Shown: positions 31,058 through 40,500 of the stretch, one piece after another
Layout of the letters: each line of letters begins with the position of its first letter
How positions within the stretch are numbered: the first letter of the stretch is position 1
DNA from: Hippasteria phrygiana
Taxonomy: Eukaryota; Echinodermata; Asteroidea; Valvatida; Goniasteridae
Assembly (NCBI GenBank): GCA_037893225.1
Contig: JAZGUH010000443.1
Span: 62,001 to 126,000 of the forward strand
Direction: 5' to 3'
DNA length: 64,000 nt
Program-made: the position numbers and the translations under genes
The notes under the pieces: model-generated
Databases searched by the model: none
What the model saw: the letters and a program-made list of their open reading frames with translations, nothing else
Told to the model about the DNA's origin: nothing

Positions 31058-31081
31058 CCCCCCCCCCCCCCCCCCCCCCCC
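31058..31081. repeat. Poly-C tract
   Basis: About 24 consecutive C residues. Confidence 0.97.
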
Positions 31082-31328
31082 GAGCAAACATGATCCACAC
31101 GCACTGAGATTCATGGCAATACAAACAGACAAATAATTTGATGCAGAACATACATCAGAGATGTACAATATTTTTGCCAGCAATCTATAGCAAACACAAC
31201 AGGAAGCTAGGCTCAACAAGTTCAATTATGAAGCCCGTGTTACTTGCACACGCATTTAGGAATCTATCATTCTAGACACGTTCATTCATTAATACTGAAG
31301 AACTTGAAAAGATAACAGCTGAACTCAC

Positions 31329-31450
31329 CGAATAATTCAAAGTTTCACAGAGAAAAACAGGCAATGATGAATAAGCCAAGGCAATGGTGAATCCGCGGGC
31401 GTACAAATTAAGCTGAGGTCTCCAGCGCACATCCACGTTTCACTGCAACG
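31329..31450 (-). promoter_or_regulatory. Candidate 5'-UTR first exon/promoter region of galectin 2
   Basis: On the minus strand a consensus donor CGG|gtgagt lies at 31328/31329, upstream of the 29882 acceptor. This would give a 1.45-kb 5'-UTR intron. The upstream boundary is arbitrary. The proposal rests only on splice-site quality and position. Confidence 0.25.
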
Positions 31451-31728
31451 TGAACCCAAGTTGAATTTAACTTCCACTGGCAAAATGGAAAACCGACAGG
31501 CAGACAAAGTCAAGTACCATATAAATGTGGTATGACTACTGTGGGCACTTTTAAAGGTATGGTGTGGCTTTGATAATCATAAAAAACCCAAAGTGATTCG
31601 TTTCAATCTGATAGTTTGCTGTTTTAAAGAAGGTACCAGTACTAGTCCTCCTGAGAAATATGAAATGCTGTCATCGTCGGGAAAATTGTATTTTATTACT
31701 TCAAAAACCACATCCCACACCGGTACCC

Positions 31729-32450
31729 TTGACCACACCCTTGACCAGACCAGACGAGACCAGACCACACCCTTGACCAGACCAGACCAGACCAGACCAG
31801 ACCACACCCTAGACCAGACCAGACCAGACCACACCCTAGACCAGACCAGACCAGACCAGACCACACCCTAGACCAGACCACACCCTAGACCAGACCACAC
31901 CCTAGACCAGACCAGACCACACCCTAGACCAGACCAGACCAGACCAGACCAGACCAGACCAGACCACACCCTAGACCAGACCAGACCAGACCAGACCAGA
32001 CCAGACCAGACCACACCCTAGACCAGACCAGACCAGACCACACCCTTGACCAGACCAGACCAGACCAGACCAGACCAGACCAGACCAGACCCTTTACCAG
32101 ACCCTTGACCAGACCACACCCTTGACCAGACCAGACCAGACCACACCCTTGACCAGACCAGACCAGACCCTTGACCAGACCAGACCACACCCTTGACCAA
32201 ACCAGACCAGACCACACCATTGACCAGACTGCATCCATGCATGCAGTTTGTGAATGGGCTGAAGTGGGAGACGAAGCTGAAGCCTGGAGCTTGGAAAACC
32301 GCCATTGTTTTGAATATAGCAAGATGGCCGCGTGGTAGCTTCAATTCACGCATAGGCAATCACTGCTGCGCTGCCAATCCAGTGTATATAGATCAGTGGA
32401 CCACACCCTTGACCTGACCTGACCTGACCTGACCTGACCTGACCAGACCA
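31729..32450. repeat. (CCAGA)n-type pentanucleotide array
   Basis: GACCAGACCAGACC… with interspersed CACACCCTAGA and CACACCCTTGA units to about 32229, then a 170-bp unique interruption, then (CCTGA)n at 32399–32445. Open frames on both strands here are repeat artefacts. Confidence 0.95.
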
Positions 32451-34088
32451 ATTACTAAAACATCGTGGTTTATTTCAATTTCAACAATCAAAATAAGCCA
32501 ATGAGCGTACACAAAATCACTTAATTAAAGCAGAAGTTCAATTCTTTCGTCACTCGGACGACGGTCATCAAACTTTCATTTTTTTAAATTTCACTTAGGG
32601 CCTTTGTGTTGAATCACAGAAAGTATTAAGGACACTGCCTGCAGTTAGTTATGTCGTCAGTTCTGCCAGTTCTGCCTTTAACAGTTGGCGCTGTTTATGT
32701 GCTGTCATTTGAAATGCCGACCCACCGTAAACGGCACGTGCACCACAGCAACAAAATGTATTTCATCCAAGGCTCAAGCGACATTTACAACAGAAGAACC
32801 TGCATGAACTATTGAACTGCTGCCTCTAAACAATCACCCTTATCATAAACAAAACGGTACCCCAGGGGCGTCGCGAGACTGTTTTGAAAGGTGGGTGTCA
32901 TCCCAAGAATTGCCGACGGATTGTAATTAAACCTCTCCGCCCCCAAAAAGAAGTCTAAAAAAAATATGCCGTATTCTCGAACGGTGATGTACATTTATAC
33001 TATTATACACGAAGCACCCCAGGGACTTTTGTTAATTTTTCTCTTGTCCACTTTTGCAGACACCAACATGGTTTTTGTCGACAGGGACGCTATTTAGCCC
33101 ATATAAAAAGGGTGTCACACCCCGAACACCCCTCCAGCCACCCCTGATGAATGGATAGTGCATCGACTGGTCGAGTTGAAGCCGTATGGCGCTCCCAAAA
33201 CAATAGGTTTGCCAACCGTGTCCCGCGGGGTTACTTCCGTCCTCGTTTTCCTTTGAGATGCGAGTGGTAATATGGCGGCTGCTGGCTTCATTTACTTGCA
33301 CAGCGCGTAATGGCCAATGAGCTAGCCAGTTTAAAAAGAGATCACCGAGTGGATCCGCTCTTTAATTTCCTTCAAATCCACTCGAACTTTTACGAGTGTG
33401 TGTGTGTGTGTACTGAACAGTGGCATGGCGTTACTACTGGTCGAGGGGCACATCTCCTCCCCCCCCCCCCCAAGCTGCAGCTGAGGCCTGTTGCAGTCGG
33501 TTGCCTCCCCCACCGGAATTGCAGTTTTGCACAAAAAGTTGCCCATCTAGAAAAATGGGTGCACCCCCTTACGAACTGGACCTACGAAAAGTTCCGCCTC
33601 CCTAGGCCTTATGCGCTGCACGTCGAAGATATGACAGTCGATCGTTGGGGGCTTAGATTTCATGCTGTACCGGCCTCAAGTTCACATCGAATGCCTTCAA
33701 CTACTGGAATTATATGAACAATGAATGAATATGGCATCAGATTTATTGTATAACAGTCCACGCATCACTGGCGACAGAAACGGGGGGGGGGTGGGGGGTG
33801 GGGGGTGGGGGATGGGGAGCCATTCCCTACTTTTCCCACTTTGGGGAAATTCCCCCTCCCCACTTTTGGCAGTTCCGCAAAAATATACATTTTATGGGTC
33901 ATTTGGCTGTTACATGCATCAGTATACACCTAAATACACAAAGATCAGCACACATTTTCAAAAAATTCCTAAAACACAAGAGACACCGAGTACAAACTTT
34001 TTCGTCCGTCCCCCCCCCCCCCCCATCTTCGACGAGAAATCGCTGCTGCTGTTAGTGCGCATGCACAATGGTTCCATCCAAGTAGTAC
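32451..34088. other. No gene seen; flank upstream of the LTR element
   Basis: Non-coding. About 32460–32640 is an interspersed repeat also at 7300–7470 (TTTCAACAATCAAAAT, TGAATCACA-AAAGTAT-GGACACTGC). There are poly-C/G tracts near 33462–33473, 33782–33815 and 34009–34024. Confidence 0.5.
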
Positions 34089-34439
34089 TGTAGCGCCGGT
34101 GCCGGTCGGTTGGCGGAGGGCGCTAGCACGGCACCACTAGCGGAACCGTTGCGGTGGAGCCCCAGCTGACCGGCCGGTAGAGGGCACCAGCACGGTCCCA
34201 CAGCGGAGCTGTTGCAACGGAGCCCCTGCTGGTCGGCTGGGGAGGCCCGTTGCGTGCGGCGCACGCGCAGTGACCCGTTTCCCTAGTAACAAGCATTGTG
34301 CGATCCTCCACCATTTTGTGTGAGGCCTTGTGTATTTTGCTACCCGAATAAACGGCCTAGAGCCCTTCAGAGCTTGAGCAAAGTGTGCCGGAGTGTTCTT
34401 TCAGGGTGTACGAGAGTCCCGCGCACGGTCGACGCTACA
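34089..34439 (+). repeat. 5' LTR (351 bp)
   Basis: TG…CA ends. No base difference from the 3' LTR on direct comparison. AATAAA at 34347–34352 marks the R region. Confidence 0.97.
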
Positions 34440-34440
34440 T

Positions 34441-34457
34441 TGGAGGCAGCGGTGACA
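34441..34457 (+). promoter_or_regulatory. Primer-binding site, tRNA-Leu-like
   Basis: TGGAGGCAGCGGTGACA begins one base after the LTR. GGCAGCGGTG is complementary to the CACCGCTGCC 3' end typical of animal tRNA-Leu. The base pairing with the discriminator nucleotide differs, so the primer assignment is tentative. Confidence 0.6.
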
Positions 34458-34477
34458 TACCAGGAAAGAGCAAATCA

Positions 34478-34480
34478 GGT
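34478..34480 (+). promoter_or_regulatory. Candidate 5' splice donor in the retroelement leader
   Basis: AATCAG|GTAAAA with the junction after 34478, between primer-binding site and gag ATG. No ATG precedes it in the leader, so splicing to 42541 would make the ORF3 ATG the first in the mRNA. Confidence 0.5.
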
Positions 34481-34501
34481 AAAACCTCAAGTTCTTGCCG
34501 C

Positions 34502-37500
34502 ATGAATCCACCGGGTAGGGACAGTCTGGTGTCCGACTCGCCACACGGCGCGGACACAGACGGGGATATAGCTCCACACGACGCAGGCCAATCGGGAGAT
34601 AGGAATGGCGGACCGTTCGTTACCTTGAGCGAATTAGAATCCTTTTTGAGGGATAATCAAGGGAGTCTTCCTCGGGATAAGAGGGAGACTGGGGGGTCAT
34701 CGGGATCGGAATCTCTCATGTGGGAGGACGGTGAGAAAATGAAGCCTGAGATGATAGATCAGGGGGGGCGAATTTGTTACATTCCATGTCGCATTTGCAT
34801 CGATTCCCCCCAGACTAGTTATGAGTCCCTCAGTGGGCCGTCCCACGCCGCTGGCGTCGGGGTGACAGACGCTCCGTTCCACCCGGAACGTTGCCGAGTC
34901 GCACTGGCCGGAGTGGCGGGGACGGTGCTTCACTGTGGGACAACCCATGACCCTTATTCCGGCGTGTCGAACGCCGGACCCCGCGAGGGGCCGCCCGGTG
35001 CTGTGCACGGCGACGGCGCAGACGCTGCGTTCCACACGGAACGCCGCCGAGCCGCGTTCGCTGGGGCAGCGGGGGCGGAGCCTCGTGTGGAGACGGCCTG
35101 TGAGTTTCACGCCGGTGCGCCCGGCGGGGGGTCTCGCGGGGGGCCGCCCTGCGCTGTGCACGGCGGCGGGGCAAACGCCGCGTTCCACACGGAACGCCGC
35201 CGAGCCGCGTTCGCCGGGGCGGCGGGGGCGGAGCCTCGTTTGGGAACGGCCTGTGAGTTTCACACCGGTGCGCCCGATGGGGGGCCTCGCGGGGGGCCGC
35301 CCTGCGCCGTACACGGCGGCGAGGCAAACGCTGCGTTCCACTCGGAACGCCGTCGGGCCGCGTTCGCGGGGGCGGAGCCTTGCATGGAGGGGGCCTTTGG
35401 GTTTTGCACCAGTACGCCCAGCGGGGGACACCGGGAGGGACCACGCCGTGCTGGGTATGGCGGCGGGGCGGATACGCCGCTCCACACGGAGCGCGGTCAC
35501 GCCGCGTCTGCCGACGCAGGGGGGGGGGGTCGTCCAGAGACACCCCACATTTTCTACACCGGCGTGAGCACCGGGAGCCACGAGGAACTGACCACCAGGG
35601 CAGGCCCTGGCGCAACGGGGATTCCCCAGCCTACACGCCCCATGACGGTAACAGTAGAGCCCCCTCAACGGTGCCGGTGTGGCCAGCCACTCCGCGTGGG
35701 AGTCAATGGAGAGCCACTCCGCGTGGGAGTCAATGGAGAGCCACTCCGCGTGGGAGTCAATGGAGAGCCACTCCGCGTGGGAGTCTATGGAGGAGAGCCA
35801 CTCCGCGTGGGAGTCAATGGCGTAGAACCACTCCGCGTGGGAGTCAATGGAGAACCACTCCGCGTGGGAGTCAATGGAGAGCCACTCCGCGTGGGAGTCA
35901 ATGGAGAACCACTCCGCGTGGGAGTCAATGGAGAACCACTCCGCGTGGGAGTCAATGGAGAGCCACTCCGCGTGGGAGTCAATGGAGAACCACTCCGCGT
36001 GGGAGTCAATGGAGAGCCACTCCGCGTGGGAGTCAATGGAGAGCCACTCCGCGTGGGAGTCTATGGGGGAGAGCCACTCCGCGTGGGAGTCAATGGCGTA
36101 GAACCACTCCGCGTGGGAGTCAATGGAGAACCACTCCGCGTGGGAGTCAATGGAGAGCCACTCCGCGTGGGAGTCAATGGAGAACCACTCCGCGTGGGAG
36201 TCAATGGAGAGCCACTCCGCGTGGGAGTCTATGGGGGAGAGCCACTCCGCGTGGGAGTCAATGGCGTAGAACCACTCCGCGTGGGAGTCAATGGAGAGCC
36301 ACTCCGCGTGGGAGTCAATGGAGAGCCACTCCGCGTGGGAGTCAATGGAGAGCCACTCCGCGTGGGAGTCTATGGAGGAGAGCCACTCCGCGTGGGAGTC
36401 AATGGCGTGGAGCCACTCCGCGTGGGAGTCTATGGGGGAGAGCCACTCCGCGTGGGAGTCAATGGAGAGCCACTCCGCGTGGGAGTCAATGGAGGAGAGC
36501 CACTCCGCGTGGGAGTCAATGGAGAGCCACTCCGCGTGGGAGTCTATGGGGGAGAGCCACTCCGCGTGGGAGTCAATGGCGTAGAACCACTCCGCGTGGG
36601 AGTCAATGGAGAACCACTCCGCGTGGGAGTCAATGGAGAGCCACTCCGCGTGGTAGTCAATGGAGAACCACTCCGCGTGGGAGTCAATGGAGAGCCACTC
36701 CGCGTGGGAGTCTATGGGGGAGAGCCACTCCGCGTGGGAGTCAATGGCGTAGAACCACTCCGCGTGGGAGTCAATGGAGAGCCACTCCGCGTGGGAGTCA
36801 ATGGAGAGCCACTCCGCGTGGGAGTCAATGGAGAGCCACTCCGCGTGGGAGTCAATGGAGAGCCACTCCGCGTGGGAGTCAATGGAGAGCCACTCCGCGT
36901 GGGAGTCTATGGAGGAGAGCCACTCCGCGTGGGAGTCAATGGCGTGGAGCCACTCCGCGTGGGAGTCTATGGGGGAGAGCCACTCCGCGTGGGAGTCAAT
37001 GGAGAGCCACTCCGCGTGGGAGTCAATGGAGGAGAGCCACTCCGCGTGGGAGTCAATGGAGAGCCACTCCGCGTGGGAGTCTATGGGGGAGAGCCACTCC
37101 GCGTGGGAGTCAATGGAGAGCCACTCCGCGTGGGAGTCTATGGAGGAGAGCCACTCCGCGTGGGAGTCAATGGCGTGGAGCCACTCCGCGTGGGAGTCTA
37201 TGGGGAACCACTCCGCGTGGGAGTCTATGGGGGAGAGCCACTCCGCGTGGGAGTCAATGGAGAGCCACTCCGCGTGGGAGTCTATGGGGGAGAGCCACTC
37301 CGCGTGGGAGTCTATGGAGGAGAGCCACTCCGCGTGGGAGTCAATGGCGTAGAACCACTCCGCGTGGGAGGCAATGGAGAGCCACTCCGCGTGGGAGTCA
37401 ATGGCGCAGAACCACTCCGCGTGGGAGTCTATGGAGGAGAGCCACTCCGCGTGGGAGTCAATGGCGCGGAGGCAATCCGCACGGGAGTCTATGGAGGAGA

Positions 37501-40500
37501 ACCACTCCGCGTGGAAGTCAATGGAGTGAGACAGCCCAGTCGGGAGGGGAGACCCGGGATCGCGGGGTGGCACCACACGGAGCCCCCATGCGGGACCGAG
37601 GCACCATCCACCACCAAGGGGGCACAGACTACCCCTGGCACCTGCGGTGCCGCTGGGCGAGCGGGGGACATGCCAACACCACCACCCGGGATGAGAAGGG
37701 GGACAGCGGGACCTTCCGACCCGGGGGGTCGGAGGCCAATGATGTTTCCCGACAGGTTCGACGGAGGCTCGTCGTGGTCCGATTACCGGATCCACTTCGA
37801 GAGCGTCGCGGCAGTCAACCATTGGAGCGAGGCCGAGAAGGCGATGTTCCTGGCTTCTCATTTGAGGGGCACGGCCCAAGAGGCACTTGCGGATATGGCG
37901 CCGGAGGGGCGAACGGAATATGCCTCCATCCTCGAGACCTTCGAACAACGGTTCGGGGTGGCTGCCCAGATCCCCTTACACCGGGCGCAGTTGTCGATGC
38001 GCTTGAGAGGCCGCGACGAGTCACTCGGCAGCTTGGGACAGTCGATTCGAAGACTAATTTACAAGAGCTACCCGAAGCTGCCCACGCACGCCCGCGAAGA
38101 TCTGGCGGTGGAGGCGTTTCGCAACGCCCTGGGGAACGAACAGCTGCAACGCCACATCTTCTCTAGGAGGGCGGCAACTCTGACCGAGGCAGTCGCCCTT
38201 GCGGCCGAGATGGAGGCCTTCCTCGAGGCACAGGCGCGCCAAAAGGGGAGGTCAGGGACCAAGGACGTCCGGCTAGTAACTCAGCCCCCAGCCGAGGAGC
38301 CCGGGCCTGCCGCCGGGACTGGGGATGTGCAGGCCGCCCGCCCCCGGGTGGAGTGCTACGGATGCCACGAGTTCGGGCACATACGACGGTACTGCCCCAA
38401 GCGGAAGTCTGCTTCCGACCGGCAGCGAGGACCGACGGGGACAACGCCGAGACGCCAGGCCCCAAGCGGAGAGCCGGCGGCTCCAGCCCGAGTGACCAGT
38501 GCGAACTACATCACGGGCAAGGTCGCCGGGATATCCGTGCGCCTCCTCCTTGATACCGGGGCGGCGGTAAGCTTGTTGTCCGAGAGGGTCTATGGCACCT
38601 TGGATGAGACGGAGAGGCCGAGACTCCTTCGTTCCGCGCCGGCCCTGAGAATGGCAGACGGGAGCTCCATGCCAGCGAGGGGGGTGGCCGACTTCAAACT
38701 GCAGGTCGGGGGTCAACTTCTGAACCACGCCTGTACGGTGGCCGATATAGAGCCAGACGTGATACTCGGGATCGACTTCCTGTCAAGATACCGTTGCGAA
38801 TGGCGATGGGGGGATGGCGTAGTCGTGGTCGACGGGGAGGCCGTTCCCCTGGAGGGTTCCCGACGGCGGCCGATGGTGGCCAGGGTACAGGTGATGGAGA
38901 ATATGGTGGTACCGGCAGGTCACGAGGCGATTATCGCGGGCGGAGTGGCTGCTGGGCCACGGATGGGAGTCGGGATGGTGTACCCGAACTTGGGGGCCAC
39001 GGACAGTTGTCAGGTTGCGGTCGTCACGGGCCTGGTCGATACTGGGAATGGGACCGTGCCGATCCGAGTGTTCAACCCGACGACCGACCCCGTCACCGTT
39101 TACAAAGGGAGTCGCCTGGCTTTATTTTCGCCAATGGACGACTTTGACGTGATGGAACTTGGCGACGGACGGCCGAGAACGGCTACCGGGCATTCTTTTT
39201 CCCCCCCAGCGAGTGTCCGAACGGAAGTGCCGGCTCATCTCGGAGACCTCTTGGACCGGGGCGCGGTGAACCTCGGTCCGGCCGAGCATGCCCGGTTGGC
39301 AGAATTGCTGACGGAGTTCTCGGAAGCGTTCACGGGCCCGGACGGCAAGCTCGGTCGGACGAACCTGGCCCAGCATGCGATCGACACCGGAGCAGCCAAC
39401 CCCATACGCCAGCCGCCAAGGAGACTACCCATGCACAAGCGGCGGGAGGCAGAGAAGCAAGTTGAACAGATGTTGCAGGAGGGTGTTGTGGAGCCGTCCA
39501 ATAGTCCTTGGTCGTCACCGGTCGTCCTTGTAAAAAAAAAGGACGGTTCCATTCGATTTTGCGTGGACTATCGCAAGGTCAACGAGGTGACGCTGAAGGA
39601 CGCGTACCCCATCCCCCGAATCGAGGACAACTTGGACGCCCTGGACGGGGCGAAGTGGTTCAGCACACTCGACCTAGCCAGCGGATACTGGCAGGTCGGC
39701 CTGGACAAGGGGGACCGAGGGAAGACGGCCTTCGGCATGCAGAACGGCTTGTACCAATTTACAGTAATGCCATTCGGGCTCTGCAACGCTCCAGCGACAT
39801 TCGAACGGCTAATGGAGCGGGTGCTGAGGGGACTTCAGTGGCAGATAGCGGTGGTCTATCTGGACGACGTGATCGTGTGGGGGTCCGACTTCGAGGAACA
39901 CTATCAGAGGCTGGCCACCGTGTTGGGCCGGTTCCGGGCCACGGGGTTGAAGCTGAAACCAAAAAAATGCGATCTGTTCAAGACGGAAGTGTCCTTCCTG
40001 GGCCACAAGGTTTCAGCCGAAGGGGTGAGCACAGACCCCGAAAAAGTCACCGTCATCAGGAAGTGGCCACAGCCGGCGAACCTGACCCAAGTCCGGAGCT
40101 TCCTGGGCCTCGCGTCGTACTACCGACGTTTCATCGCAGACTTCGCCGAGATCGCTCGTCCCCTCCACGCCCTTACCAACAAGAGTCAGAAGACCTTTGC
40201 CTGGTCCAGCTCCTGTCAGTCGGCCTTTGAGCACCTCAAGGACGCGCTGGCTACGACGCCGGTGTTACGGTACCCGAACACGGAGCGTCGCTACATCCTG
40301 GACACGGACGCCAGCCACTGCACCATTGGAGCGGTGTTGTCACAGGAAGGGGATGATGGGGAAAGGGTGATTGCCTACGGCAGCCGCGCCTTGTCCAAGG
40401 CCGAGCGCAACTACTGCACCACACGGAGAGAGTTGCTGGCCGCGGTCCACTTCATCCATTATTTCAAACATTACCTCCTGGGCAAGCGTTTCCTGCTCAG

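Noticed and set aside
30436..32359. ORFs over the CCCAA and CCAGA arrays
   Set aside because: Low-complexity pentanucleotide translation.
34385..34501. Upstream extension of gag-pol into the LTR
   Set aside because: It would start at GTG; the first ATG is 34502, as expected for a gag start after the primer-binding site.
34697..37948. 1083-aa minus-strand ORF
   Set aside because: Shadow of the stop-free 27-bp gag minisatellite and GC-rich gag; no domain in this frame.
35380..38166. 928-aa plus-strand ORF in another frame
   Set aside because: Same repeat artefact; the frame with capsid, CCHC and protease motifs is the gag-pol frame.
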